The notes under the pieces: generated by a model
Told to the model about the DNA's origin: nothing
Database searches by the model: none
What the model saw: the letters and a program-made list of their open reading frames with translations, nothing else
Assembly: GCA_947568835.1 (NCBI GenBank)
Contig: OX387602.1
Span: forward strand, 28,728,633 to 28,792,632
Direction of reading: 5' to 3'
Origin: Protonemura montana
Lineage: Eukaryota; Arthropoda; Insecta; Plecoptera; Nemouridae
DNA length: 64,000 nt
Shown here: positions 25,580 through 39,299 of the stretch, piece by piece
Numbering within the stretch: the stretch's first letter is position 1
Layout of the letters: every line of letters begins with the position of its first letter
Made by a program: the position numbers and the translations under genes

Positions 25580-28500
25580 ATGGACAGCTGCACAAGGATG
25601 GCCACCCTTTGAACAAACATTGATTTTGTTATCAGCAATCAACATGCTCACTTAGAGCCATCGATGAATCAAACAACTCTGCCAAATTCTTTAGCGAAAT
25701 CCAACACATCCACGGTTTCTGCCGAAAGGTCCAATTATTTCCAATGCAAGTGCAAAGAACGCGGCCAAGTCTCGCCCAAATAACTCACGACGTCGACACG
25801 TCGTTGCAAAGAGTGGTAATTGAAATTTCGTCAATCTGCGTTCGGCATCCATTCGATATGCCCAAACCCACCGCATCCTCCTTCTCATCACCATCGTGAA
25901 CGTCATCATCTAGATGCGGCAAGGTCGCTGCGCGTCGTGTATCATTTTTATTCTTCATCATTCATTTTAACAACGGCGTCGTCCGCCCTGCGTTGTGCAA
26001 GGCCGAAAGGTGCCGGTGCCTGCCGGAGAAAGGCGACGTGCGGCCTTCGCGCGGCGATCTGGAAGACTTCTATTGAGGCTCCTAGCATGGGAAGCACGTT
26101 GGAGTCATTCGCCGACCTCTTTTGGGTGCATCGCGCGGACCGAAAGAGTGCAGTCGACGAGCTGATGCCATAGGTCACATTCTAGGTCGCAATTCGGCAG
26201 GCGCAGCGTGTGTGTGCTAATGCAACACATATATTCACATGGGCATGTGGCTTGTGGAGGCATGCGATGACGACAAACGTAATCCACGCAATGGAGAAAG
26301 AGCTTGCACGGTTTGGGATCTCTTTCGGAGGAAACAATATAATAATATGATATTAATATTTTATATTTGTAATGAAAATTCATGATACATATCTGAATAA
26401 CTTGCGAGAGGTATGGCAACGACTTTGTTTGGCATTATAAAGACTTGCATTTGCTTGCAAAGCACTTCATTGGCTGCTGCCAATTTACTTTCAGGCGATG
26501 ATTAGGGGTGTCCAGTGGCTGCACTCGGGGAAACTCATCGAAAGACTTGTGAGGTGCACATAATACACCACAGGTTTCTTGCCACCTGCGTCTATAAAAT
26601 AATCTTTGATAAGTTTGGGACTGGACGCCCCTCGAAGAACCCCACTGGGTGCAACGGCAGACTCTTTCGAGGCATCGGGAACGATTCGCGGGAGTTTCGG
26701 TGGCGGAACGTGTGTTGCCTTACAGCCTCTTGAGCAGTTTTCCGGGCAATTTTTGTTGAGTTGGGAACCGGGTGGAACCAGTGCAGTATAGTATTGCACC
26801 AACCTGGGGTCAAAACTAATCGTGACGACAGCACTGACCATGCCGACAGGTCAACAGTATTTCAGCGAATGCAGTGGATTCTGGCAAACCAATTTGAAAT
26901 TCTTGCGCTCTAGGAACTAACGCTCTGCACCAGGATTGCTTGCCACCAATTTGGCAGGTCCATTTGTTTGAAACACGACGGTAGTTGAAGATCTTACGTT
27001 CAAGGCATTCTTAATGAATCGTGCATTATTTACTGTTAGCTTCTGCTGGCACGCAACCCGTGGGTGCAGTGGGTTTACCCGAGGAATGTTTGCTTACAAG
27101 GTTTGCTGTGCATTATCAAATGCCGGTGCAATGTGGAAAGGAAAATAATTGGAGCGTGTGTTGATTTTCATGGGATGAGTCGTGCGTTTGGGCCTTATTT
27201 CAAAATAACTGTACTTTTTCCAGGAAACTCTTACTCTTTGAATGAAATCGATTGACGATGTTACTAACTGCTGACCTTTTGGCAGCCGCCTGTACGAAGC
27301 AATTCGAGATCATTGAAACACATAAATGTTTGTGAACAATCCACCTATTACCTTTATTACATTTTACAGCCAATCTGTTATTAAATTTAATTGATGTTGC
27401 GGTTTACTTTTGTGAATTCGCTAGGGAAGATGAAAATTTTAGAAAAAAACACAGCCAATAACAACGGTGCAAAATTGCAAAAAAAAACCTTTTGAGCTGC
27501 AATCAATTACGCGAAATGCAGATAATTAAGAGATCATTATTTCGTCTGCAGCTCGCAAAAAGGTCGTAAATAAATAAACTCGGCCGACCGGACGAACTCT
27601 CTCGCCGCGATCTCATTAAACCGACGTTTCGTCATTCGCCGAAGACTTTACCAAAAGGCTACGAGTTCGCACTCGGGGAGCGGTCGACGCGTTGCGATAT
27701 CGGGCGCCAAATGTCAGGGTCATTATCGCGGGCACGCCACGGCGCGAGATGCGAGAAGACGACTCCAGTTTGCGTTCAATGGAAGAGGGATTTCCAAGGG
27801 ATGGCTTCCGGGTTCTGCTTTGTATTATTTTTTTGGCCCACTTCAAGGCATGTAGATGGGAGGGTTGCCATTTTACTACGAATCCCTGTTACGATCCCTT
27901 TTCTAATAACTGTGCGACACTCACTGTGAGTCACATTCCTACTCCGACACTCTCGACATGTTAGGAAACAGCAAATCCAAGAGCTCGTCGTGAACGATCA
28001 CCCTCCTCGAAGAGAAAATCACCCACGACGAGGACGTTCAGTGGGATGTTAAAGCTCGTGCGTTGGAGCGGAGAGGCGATGTCAAACTGTGCAAGGCGGA
28101 CACAGATTCCATGGCTTCAGTACTGAGAACTAGGATCGTTGCAATTGTGGGGGCAGATTGATACTTTACGTGTGAGCCATACGATGTAGCTGTGGACCTT
28201 CCGAAAAATGTAAACGAAAAATAAAACTGGTAAAGCGAGTTGCACAATATTGTTACTGCCAACCATCAGAGAGATGGAACAGTATTTTTAACCCTTTGCA
28301 ATCTAATCAATACCATGCATGCAAACTTTGAATCTCAGGGAAATGTCCGCTGATTTCTACGGCTGATCAATAAATCAATGGCGTGTCACCCGGACTAGCT
28401 TTATAGGAGCACACATTCAAACACTGCACACATGCTTTCCATGTCAAGTTACATAAACCATGTGTGCGCAAATCGTGAGCCATGGCTAGTCAGTAAACCA

Positions 28501-31500
28501 CCCAGTACACAACATGATATAGTGAGTGCATCACAATTATTATCTCTATACTCATTGCACTTCCTCGGTGAGTTCAAGCCAGCTGGGTCATAGTGCAACG
28601 CTGCACTCGTGAGTTGCATTAGAAGGTTGCAGTCTGCTTGCAGATTATGCATTTCTGTGGAACCTCAATTGCGATGGCTTTACTTTTATTTTGGTTTCTT
28701 GGCTAGCCTGTCGAGCAATAAAGCTGAATGGCTGTTTGTGTTGAGCTGACTAATGATGTATGGGAGGAACGGATCGCAGGCCGCGCTGCAAGGTTGGCCG
28801 CTCGGGAATGCCATCCTGATGTCTTCACTTACTCTTTTTGAAGTGCATTAATGGTAATCCAGTGCTGCTAAAGCCAGCTATTTGGTTCTTATATGGTAAG
28901 ATTGTTGCTAGATTACAGTACTACACTAGCGGCTATATACTTAGCGGTTTGGTGGATTTGATGAATTTGATGGAAATTACCAATATTTCCATGGATCTTT
29001 AGATCACTGAGTTATGCGAGTAGGTATAGGTAAAGTTGGTTGGCAGGTAGGAGGTATGTAAAATGGTATAACCTTACACAACCTCGCCTTACCTACACCC
29101 AGGCTGACCTAACCTATAACAACAATGGATGTCATGGAAAAATAGTTCGTAATCGACGTGATAATGTACTTATTGTAATACTTTGACTCAGTCGATGGAA
29201 AATTTAAATGCGCTTTGCAATTAAATGTCAGTCCAATTTTTATATTTCTAATCAGGATGCCAGATTCATTTCAGGTTTTAAAGATTGCAGAAAAACCGAC
29301 GAGTTCCGTGTTTTGATAATTTTATCAACTTGCAATGAAAAAGAATCTGCTTTATTTTGATAACCAATTAACAACCAAACATTACGCACTAACAATCACA
29401 CGATGGCACGTCCAATGCATCTGACGGGGGGGGGGGGAGGGACCTCCGTCGCCTCCCTTTGTGATATCGGCGACCACCCACGAGGTATTCCACTCTATTG
29501 CGATTCGCAACGCTCAATCAAATCGCTCGTAATTTTATCGACTTCAAACTGTTGACCCCTTTGCTCATGTTGCGCCGAAGATAACCTATCAAACCATCGA
29601 TTTTACACGCGCGATCTTTAAACATTGTAAATGCATGGCAATCACGAACACCCAATCGGTGACGCACTCGGATGCACGTGTTTGCAGTCGAAGTGTGCCG
29701 GAGGTGACCAATCTTCAGCTTCTGGGCTTCAGGGAATTCATGGTGCGAAGGTTTTTAGCAATTCAAGCGAGGGGCTGCACTCTTTTCAGGTTTTAGAGAC
29801 ATAGAGGAGAAAAATTACAGTCTTTCTCTTCATTGACTTCTATCAAATTGTCTATGGTATGAGTAAATTACATGAATGCATTTTAATTCAAACCGTTTTT
29901 CGTATCAGGATGATTAATTGACTCGTTTTTCATCTGGGACCTTCATGAATGGACAAGTGCCACTGTAACTGCCACGTCTGTATAGGAGCGACTCGACTAT
30001 GCCTCCGGTCGCGATCCTTCCGACCAACGCTCCGGTAGTTGAGATGAAAAATGTCTCGACGACTCTGTCGCAGGGAACTGTCCCCGGCTCGCGGCGAGCA
30101 TTGTTGCGATCGTGTCAAGGCGACAAACTCATACAAGTTGTGTACAAACACACATGCGCTTGTTGGGTCATACAGCGGTTGGCTACCGCAAGAAAACCAC
30201 TTGCTGCTTGTTTGATTTGTAGCTGTAGTTTGCGCCTGCTCAGATTCCCACCGACGATCTGTATTAGGGAAGCGTAATCATTGCATAATATTTGATAATA
30301 TTGCATTGACGTCGATGTTTTAGATCAAATCATTTGGGAGTTGTTGCTTTTTTTAATCCAAGTAACATGTTTTAAGAATTGATATTTTAAAGTATTAAAA
30401 ATTGCGTGACAGTTACGGAATATCAGCAGACATTTTTTTTTTTTAAACACTCTAACAGGTATCTGGTTTCTGCACAACAATCGGATCCGTAACCAAGCGA
30501 AGAGTCAATACTTGGTTCTTATTTGATTACCACTTGTGTTGCTAGCGCGTTGAAATCTCCATGCTCAGTCGCCCGGACGGTTACCCTGTCTCTATCGCGC
30601 ACCGCAGTCTCCACGTTAAATTGACCGGACAGGCGGAGCGGAACATGCGATTGTTATCAAACCACCGCGCGGTAACCAAGCAACAAGCGGCCGCGTGTCA
30701 TCCCACGCGGAGGCTGACCACAGCACGCCACCGCATGTCCGAGAGTCTCTTTGTCCCATTGTTTGCCTGCAAATCGGATCCCCGAAATAACGGCACTTTC
30801 TTTCTCTAGTGCAATTACCTCACGTTTAACAACACTGTGCGCTGCATGCCTATTATGTTGCACACTGATTTTGTGTATACACACGTTTATATCATTCTGA
30901 TTTTGAAAAGTATACAAAGCATTTTAATGTTATCGCAGCTAGGAATCATTTATTTCTAGCCTACGAGTGTTTGTCAACATGGGGTACAGTTGGACTTTAA
31001 TCAGAAATTGCTAACAGAGCAAGATTTCCTGACACCTAGCCTTATGAACAATCGAAAACAATTGATTCAGTTCTGAAACTTCCAGCTGTGCCAGTTATTT
31101 TGTTTATCTAGAGAGTTGACACCAGATTAATTCAAGTAAAAGTATACTTCATATTATAACTCAGAGATGAGAGGTTGCTTAAAATCACGCTGCTTTCTTT
31201 CGTTCCGCCCAGTGGACTTTAATTTTGCAAATCACAACCGACTTTGACAGTTCACGAAAATTGTCAAAATGATTTCAGGTTCCTGGTTTATAAAGGATTA
31301 TCCCAAAAGCTTTCTCAACAAAAATCAAGCCCTTACATAAGCTTGGTTAAAAAACTGATAAGGACATGCAGTTGTAAATATGGACGGCTAGATTTTTTCC
31401 GCAGAACTCTTTCAATGTTCAACTTTAATTCTTTAGCGGGGGTTTGAATAGTAAACGAAAATATATCCTTTTTCTTGAAGTGCCTTTATGGCGACGGCAG

Positions 31501-34500
31501 TCCCAGTTGACACCAGCAGACGCCACCGACAGCGATCGCCCCTCCTCCAAGCGGGCGCTCCCCGAGAAGGATTCAGCAAGCAGGTGGTGCCTGCAGCCTA
31601 CACATTGTCAGAGCACTTGCCGATACTATCCAGAGGATATGCATCGCCCTCAGCACAATGTGCCTTGACATTTGCGCGAATCGAATCGTGACCTGAATTA
31701 ATTGTTCGTCCTCATTTGCTTACTCGATAAAATGTGCTCTTCACCATCGGAACAATTGCGAGTGCGAGCAGGACAGAGCTATGTGTGATTGACGACCGTT
31801 TCTTCGGGAGGGAGAGAGACCACAGAGTGTTTGATTAGCCGCCTTCTGCTAATTGCCGTGTAATTAGCCAGCATGTTGTTTGCGCTGATCGCGCGGTGAG
31901 TGGCAATTGATTGGCTGCCGCCTTCGCGCGCGGTTTGCTTCGCCAACTAATCGACGCCATGCAGCGCTGGACGGGCAATGCGTCGTCGCACGTAACGCCG
32001 TCAGACATGGCAATGAGTCGTAGCGTGGAGCGTTGTACGGCGGGTGGATTGGCAGCCACGACCTCAGATGCGAGTTGCCAATTTCCGCTACAAGTCAGGC
32101 AAAATTCACGCCCGCGAGTGATGTTCACTTTAAAGAGTATTTACAAGAGAGATTGCACGAGAAGGTGTTTTTTTTTTCTTCTTCAGTGTAGACATGCATT
32201 GCGCAGAGGTGAGCTTGTTTCACGCGCACAATAAGTCTGCACGCTCCACGGTTACCTCCAGCGCAGTCTGAACGCATGGCTTTGGTCTGCGCCTACCAAA
32301 ACAACAACACTCAACAAAGAATCCCTTTCTTTTTGGGTCAGTTTTCTCACTGTTCTGTAATACCCTTTCATGTTAATTAAAGCCAATGACTAAGATGCTG
32401 ATCTGAAAGAGTAATGCGAATATATGAGTGAGCTAATTTCAGGCCCAGTTCTCTGAGCTATGTTCGACTGTGTCTACTGCATCATTCCCGCTTGCAAAAT
32501 AAATGTTTAAGCGGAAACCTCATGCAAATATTTGCTTGATTGCGTATAAATTATAATAGCGTAATAATTAGATGGAGCCTAATTTAAATAATCGTTTCTG
32601 AAATCGAAATGATTCGTTTGGCAGGCATTTTGGCATGGGAAAAGAAAGCAACGACCGATGCATCCCTGTGCAATTCGGCGGCGACCCCAAGGCGTTGCGC
32701 TCTGGCCAAACGTTCTCATTCCCGATGGCGTCCTCATAGAGTGTTCTTCGAGCGCTGACTCGAGACACTCAAAAGAGTAGCGTGCGGCAATCGGCGCTCT
32801 GTCCCAGAGTTCACATACTCCTTGCAAAGTGTAATTGCGACGTTCCTCTCCAGTCACGCACAAGATTGGTTGCAATGTATTGACAAATCGATGAATTGGA
32901 AGTTTAAATATGTTTGCAGTCCTTTTGGAAAGACCATATCAGCCCAATTGTGGATCCTTTTACTGATTGACTGTAAAATCTGTGATCATGGACAATTAAA
33001 GAGACAAAACAACAAAATAACCAGAGCAGTGACAGTTGCACAGATGACGATGAAGCGATTCACAAATATCTTCAAAACGAAGGAAGCCAGGGGTTTTGGG
33101 TCGATGGCTCATGAGTTTGTGGTTGCTTTGTTCTGTGTGATCCGTGGAGCAACTAAAAGTAAAGTGATAAAATCAGATTTTTGATACTCACATGCGCAAT
33201 TACTACATTACTCGTACATCGTATGTAATGCATTTAAAAATACTTTGCAATTCGTACAAGAAGCATTGTAAAAAACTCAACAGAAAATAATTATCTTTGT
33301 GTTTTACGATACCACGTTTAATTAAATTTGTCTCGCAAGCGGCTTTGCTAACTCGTTAATGACTCGAGCACTTAGTAATGGCAATTAGAGGCCTGCAATC
33401 AGCGACGTGGTGGCTGGGATATTGTTAAATGTTGGCGTACAGACCCTGTGAATGATATCCTAGTCAATTTCAGACTCTGGCAGTTGCTCCATTTTGTTTT
33501 GATCACTTTGGCATGAGTCTTGGCCCCTGTGAGAATTAGCAAGGGTTTTGTATCTCCCCCCCAACCCCCTCATCAAGACTCCAGAAGCAATGAGAGGCTC
33601 AAAACCGACTTTACCAAAATTAAACTAAATTTAGCCTAAATTTTTACTCAATATAGGCGATTTGTTCTGATCAAGACTGGTCCTATTAGCACGGAAATCT
33701 ATAAACTTTCGTGCGAATAGCTGTCTGATGACACGAAATGTTAGAGCTTTTCTCGTGCAAACAGTCACTCTGTTTTATCAAAACCAACGACATTTTGCAA
33801 ACGTCAAGGAAGTATCTTTCTGGCAACACTCGTAAAACGAGAAGAATTTAGTTTTTAATTTTAGCACCGAGTTCAATTAAAGAGTGGAGTGTTTCGTGAT
33901 ATAGAAATTGATTAAGGTTATTTCTGGCAGTATTTTATTTAAATACGACGAGTGGAGTTCAATTAAAAACCTATACAAATTGATCTGGATTCAAATTTTA
34001 AACGCAGATTTGCTCAAAGAGGAAATATTACTGCTACATAATGTATTTTGTTTAATATGATAGGAAACAATTACTTTTCAAATAAATACCACGTTTAAAT
34101 GTACATTTCTATATATGTTTTTTTTAGTTTTTGTGTAATTGTTTTCTATTGGTTCTTTTAAAATATCGAAAAATCAGTAAAATTATATTTACCTTTTTAC
34201 TGATTTAAAAAGCAAGCGTAACTCGATTTTGATTCTGTCGGCCATCAAACAATGCCTGTAATATTATCGCAGGGCAGGAGACTGATTTTTACCCGTGGGA
34301 AATGTTGGTGACACTGTGAAAATGGTAGACAGTTGAACTGAACTGTTTTGAAGGAGCTGATGCTTAGCGCTCTTTTGCACGAAGCAAAATAATAAGAGGC
34401 AGTTTTTTATTTATTTTGAATGCCATTGAGAATGCAGGATTGAGCAATTTTTATATGTTGACAAATTCAACTCGCAATTCTATCAAAGAACAATTGTGGT

Positions 34501-37290
34501 AATTAAGTTTTAGAGCGTTGAAGAAATGCCCATTCTCGCCTAGCCGTGCAGAGGAAGGTACAAACAACCTTCTTTGCAGATAACTAACTACATGTCTTCA
34601 CGGGGATGCTAACATGAAGAATGTCTGCAGGCTGTCGTCCAATCACTTGCCTTTTGAATTAGAAAACGCAGCCGCAATCTATTGAGTTCAATCAGATCAA
34701 AGGTTCAAGGAACAATTATTTGACATCTTAAGTCATGTGCGTTGCATCCATCGGCAGAAAATTGACTTGCCCACAAGGTACGTGGATCTCCGTGACCTGG
34801 AACAGTCTTTTTTTGCGTGTTTTCAATGTTTCTGTTTAATTTGCTCCCAGGCGATTTTTTTCCACTACACTTAACCACATCTCGCTTTTCCAAAATGAGT
34901 TATCGGAGACTGTCAAGAAACTCAGAAGTTTTGCCCGCAGGGCTTTTCAATTAATCCATCACTTTCTACATTTTAATTTATAATGCAAACGGCAAACGAT
35001 CGTAAATCGATTGGTCGAGACCCGATTCGGCGCTACTTGATTTGATTTTGCTCGCCACTGCCGAAAGCGATCAACAACTACTTATCTTCACTATTACAAA
35101 TAACAATCGGTGATATTTTCTACTAACCAGTGCTCAACCCACAAACCACACACCGCCCACCAATTTTCTTACTTTTCCGTCATTCTGCTCGCTTGCCGTT
35201 CTGGCACGGGTTTATTTCTATAGCACTGCAGCAGCGAAGATAGATTAGAGTTAATTAATATGTCTACCCTTATCTACAATCGTAACACATTCGACCCAAC
35301 GATGCCTTTGAACCCCCGAGAATTGGTTGACCTCAGAAGATGAAAACATGATTTCGTTCTCGTGCATAATGCGTACAAAATCTCTTTCGGCCGGCCATAA
35401 ATTACCATCGACTCTCAGCGGATCCGAGTTGAAATTACCCAAGTTCCCTTGGTGGTTGTCAGGTCATCATCACACACAGGGTACACACATATCGTTGGAG
35501 CGTATCGACTTGAAACCTCCCACATTGCATAACCATTATCAATCAGCAACAATGAGAGCTGCAGAATAAAGTGGGCCATACATTATAATGACGTGCTTGA
35601 TAGTTCATAGATGGCTTCTTCTTTGCTCGAAGATAGCCCACTAATTACCTTCTTGGCAAGATGAAATGCCTTCAGATGCCATTAAGGCCGACAATATCAT
35701 TGACTGTGATCTTTAGCTAACTATTTCTGTTGCACACCTGGTTTCGTGTTGCACCTAAAAGAGGAATGCACAAACCCGGAGTGTGCAGAGATGATTGCAA
35801 TCGTTTTCCTTTAGGGTCGAAATCAAAACAAGGATAGGAAATTGGTATTGACGGACACATGCAACGCCTACTTGCGTGCATGAGGACTCAATCTCCTTGC
35901 AGAATGTCATTGTTCCACCAGGCAAAGAGATTGATTAGTAAATGGTTTACATATCCTCAATTTCGCAAATTGCTTTTTGTGTTTTTAGTGCGTCGATGAT
36001 AATGCACTAAAGCCAAATGTAAAATCAAATTAAGAACGGCTTTTCGGCGAGGAACATTCAACAAGAGTTAATTGCACGAGGAGCACAATAAAATCTATCT
36101 TTTTTGTGGCAAACGAAAATAATTGGTGGGCTCCTACTAAATTACTCGATTAATGGCGGCCTTCTGATGCACCATTAAATCGGAGATTGCATTGGAAGTT
36201 AAATTACTGGCTCACAGACTGACCAGCCAGAATAACTGACGTGTCGTAATTTTCAAGAGGTTAATGCCGAACGTATTGTCCATGCATAAATTAGACCATT
36301 TAAAGCTCTTTCAGACAATCCTAATTCGGGACGTTTCGTCTTTGAAAACGGGAGATGACTTTGCACATCCTATTTCAGTAACAATGACTTTATTTAGTAG
36401 ACAATGAAGACGCTGTTAGGTTCGGTTGGTAAGGCTTCCTTCCCTTGGACTGCATATTATAGCCAATCTTTTTGAGCTGCTTCTTTCTTCTGGAAGGATG
36501 TGGGTCCAAGTGATTTGGGTCCAAACTCAAGATCTTGCTAGATGGACGAGTTCCCATGGCTTGCGCCCCAGGGCGCGGATCCACCGCGGCAACCATGGTA
36601 GCAATCGCCGCCATCAATTAAATGCGACCGTCACCTTTGGCCCGCGTGAGGTCTCGTCTTTGTAGCATGCACTGCAAACAGATTACTTTGTTTTCACTAA
36701 TGACTGGTCATTATCTGGCAGCTAATCATTCCAATTATCGATTGTAAAAGAACTTTAACTTAATGCCGTGGTCAAGGTGCTTATTTTAATATGAATTTGA
36801 TCTGGACAAAGAAAACTGGCGTTACATACGCGAAATATCAAACGTAATTATTGTTATTTGTTTGTTGGTTTCAACAACTATCTCGACAGGAACGGTGAGT
36901 TGCGTGTTGATATCGAACGATTAACGGTGAGATGAACGCAGGACATGGGTCACTGCTGGACTGGACGACTCTTGTAGCAATCCGTCGACGACCTCTGGAG
37001 CACACCTTGTTGGCCGGGACTCTTTGAGGACCTTGTTGTCAAAGAGCAAGAGGTTATTTAACTATAATTAAAATTAAATTGTTTAAAAGGAACTTAATCG
37101 ACAATTATCATCAGTCTAGAACATTTATGTTTTAGCTGACAAACTTATAAACATTTTCAAAGATCTATAGGCGTTTTCTCTGCACATCCGCTGTTTCCAC
37201 TCTCAAAATTATAGCTTTTGTGAACGGTTACATTTAGCCAACATCTTCTGCAAAAAAACCCACGGATTCTCGACATCGAAGGCAAAGCCT
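25580..37290. other. Long intergenic stretch, no gene recognised
   Basis: About 11.7 kb of mostly AT-rich DNA. The best open frames (25820-26173 plus, 26491-26841 minus, 31911-32234 plus, 32579-32875 minus) have overlapping frames on the other strand, no signal peptide or domain that I recognise, and no clear splice partners. A poly-G run lies at 29426-29437. Region 33200-34500 is especially AT-rich and empty. Confidence 0.5.
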
Positions 37291-37299
37291 TGCTCCGAC

Positions 37300-37370
37300 T
37301 CTGTCCTGCCCGAGCTGGCCGCAGGGATCGAACCACGGACCTACACCGGGAGACCTTCGACAACACCGCT
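37300..37370 (-). repeat. Possible tRNA-derived SINE remnant
   Basis: The minus strand carries GTGGTTCGATCCC (B-box core at 37334-37325) after a CGGTGTAGGTC stretch, then GGCCAGCTCGGGCAGGACAG. This resembles the right half of a tRNA followed by SINE body. The left half is poor, so the call is tentative. Confidence 0.35.
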
Positions 37371-37700
37371 CATCTTGCACCGAACACAGATCAATTATCA
37401 GCTGCTCGTCGATGAGTTGCGCATGCGGAATGCGAGGCCAAGCGCACGCTCGGGGGTGAAACCACGCCGTGCGTTGACGCAGAGCACGACAAGCACACCG
37501 AATTTAGACATGACTTGGGCGCCGGATTTCGTCGCGTCCCGTCGAACAACGTTTCGATATCGCGCGGACTTTACGCGACCACCTCGGGGGCGCCGTTGTC
37601 TGATACAACAATACTTATTTTAATTGGTGCCATAAAAACATCGAAGATGTTTTTTAGATGATATCTTATTTAAATTGCAAACGCTTGCAATGTGCGGGGT

Positions 37701-37742
37701 ATTTTATTATTATGAACACAAAAACCGTCTCAAAAATTGATA
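37701..37742 (-). repeat. Inverted 3' tail of the tRNA-derived SINE
   Basis: ATTTTATTATTATGAACAC, then AACCGTCTCAAAAATTGAT, is the reverse complement of the 3' tail of the SINE at 37820-37932, with only a few bases missing. It marks a second, truncated SINE copy in opposite orientation, so the two form a foldback about 230 bases long. Confidence 0.75.
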
Positions 37743-37819
37743 CCCACTCCTTGGATGTTCTACTCCTTGGAGATCTGTCATTCTCATCAAATACACTAAA
37801 ATCGTCTTTAAAAGCCAGT

Positions 37820-37932
37820 GTCCAAGTAGCTCAATGGGCTAGAGCAACACCCGCGATAGGTGGAGATCGGGGTTCAAGTCCTCGTTTGGGCATCAATTTT
37901 TGAGACGGTTATAGTGTTCATAATAATAAAAT
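37820..37932 (+). mobile_element. tRNA-derived SINE (copy 1)
   Basis: Positions 37820-37892 fold as a full cloverleaf: acceptor GTCCAAG with TTTGGGC, D stem GCTC/GAGC, anticodon stem near CACC/GGTG, T stem CGGGG/CCTCG around TTCAAGT. The seven-base anticodon loop is CGCGATA, with G instead of the universal U33, so it should not work as a tRNA. It is followed by a fixed 40-base tail ATCAATTTTTGAGACGGTTA... ending AATAATAAAAT. The same head and tail occur at 55734-55846, which shows a mobile family. Confidence 0.8.
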
Positions 37933-38090
37933 CTTAGAGTTATGCAGACAGGAAAATTGCCAATAAAGTACAATGTAGTATGAAAAGTGTGCATATGTTC
38001 AGACGAGAAGTCCAGACGATCTTGTCTCGACATGTGTTTTGCATCATTATTAATACAGTAGGAATTGGAGCTCAACTGGAAAAACGTGCG

Positions 38091-38163
38091 ACCGAATCGG
38101 GATACGAATCCGGGACCTCCCTATACCAGTCTGGTGCTCTACCAACTTAGCTATTCAGGCAGA
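38091..38163 (-). repeat. tRNA-like sequence, probably a SINE head
   Basis: On the minus strand, CTGAATAGCTAAGTTGGTAG resembles a tRNA A box with D arm, and GGATTCGTATCC (38110-38099) a B box; between them lies CACCAGACTGGTATAGGGAGG. The anticodon arm does not pair well, so a functional tRNA is unlikely. It differs from the family at 37.8 and 55.7 kb. Confidence 0.55.
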
Positions 38164-38593
38164 CAGATATCAGATATCAGCTTTGAAAAAAACGTGCAAC
38201 GAGCAGAATGTCAATAGCACTTTAAGAGAGCTAAAAATGTGATTTTTGGTAAGGTTTCCAAGAAAGCTGTCAGGAATTGAGGCTAATCTCTGATTTTAAC
38301 CTTCATTAAAGCTATCAGAAAAAAAGTTCTTTGAATAATGCCAGTAATTAATCAAGAGAGCATCCATTGTCAGCTAAGCGGTGTCGCTTTAATAATTAGC
38401 CGAGATCGCAGGAACCGTGACGGCAAGTAATTAATTATCTAATTATTGCCAAGCTTGGTGCTTTGTGGCGGTCATCCTCGTCACTTGTGTGCAAGAGCGA
38501 GGGAAAGAGGCGACTTTCTGGCTCATGGGTGTGCACGGTGATTGAAGCTAGTACCCTCATGGAGCGAAAACCTTTGCCTGATCGATTTGAGTT

Positions 38594-39290
38594 GTTTAAC
38601 GACGCACTGTTTTGACGACGGGCCTTGTGGCGGTGGACTTATAGCGTCGGACAGAGGAAGGCTGTATTCGTGACAGCCCAAGGGAACTTCGGGCTTTCCA
38701 ACTCTCCCGATCTGAATTGATCAAGATGATAGCCCAACAAATGACAAACACAATGAAATGTTGCTGAAATTCGGTGTTCTAACAAAAACCAGTGTTTCCA
38801 ACGCGCCAACCTTTCGGTGGTCATCCATCCATTACATGACCCAGCTAAGTGTTACTCAACTTCCATGATCTCACGAGGACCGGTGTTTTCAACACGCCCA
38901 ACTGTTCGGTGGTCAACCACTCAATATCTGACCCAGTGCAGTGTTGCTTAAATGTTGTGATCTCACGAGAATAGATAGTTCCACCGTGCCAAACCGTTTT
39001 AGATCACCCATCCAATACTTGACCCAGCGCAGTGTTGGTTTACTCAGGTGATTTTAAGAGGATCTTAGTTACCAACACGACAACAGTTCGGTGGTCATCC
39101 ACCCAATACCTGACCCAGTGCAGTGTTGCTTAACTGCGGTGAACTCATTAGGACCAGCGTTTCCAACACGCCAAACAGTTCGATGGTCACCCATCCAATA
39201 CCTGACCCAGCGCAGTGTTGCTTAACTTCGGTGATTTCCCGAGGACCTGTTTTTCCAAAACGCCGAACCGTTCGGTGAGAGCTATCGCTG
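38594..39290 (-). mobile_element. 5S-headed SINE with five tandem 5S modules
   Basis: On the minus strand five diverged 5S-like modules lie in tandem; their box-C-side blocks (GGTGGTCATCCATCCA... or GATGGTCACCCATCCAATA as read on the plus strand) recur at about 38816, 38909, 39001, 39090 and 39183, a spacing of 89-93 bases. Most retain the complement of GAAGTTAAGCAACACTGCGC. Below them the body is shortened and altered, but the 3' end (38650-38594) keeps GTCAAAACAGTGCGTCGTTAAAC, the tail shared with the 41 and 62.5 kb copies. So this is one element with an expanded head, not a true 5S gene array. Confidence 0.75.
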
Positions 39291-39299
39291 GTGTTGGCA

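Noticed and set aside
26491-26841. Minus-strand frame of 116 codons
   Set aside because: Somewhat protein-like, but no recognised domain; overlapping frames on both strands and no splice or promoter context.
37820-37892. Functional tRNA gene
   Set aside because: Anticodon loop CGCGATA lacks U33 and T37 is abnormal; the same sequence with the same 3' tail recurs elsewhere, as for a SINE.
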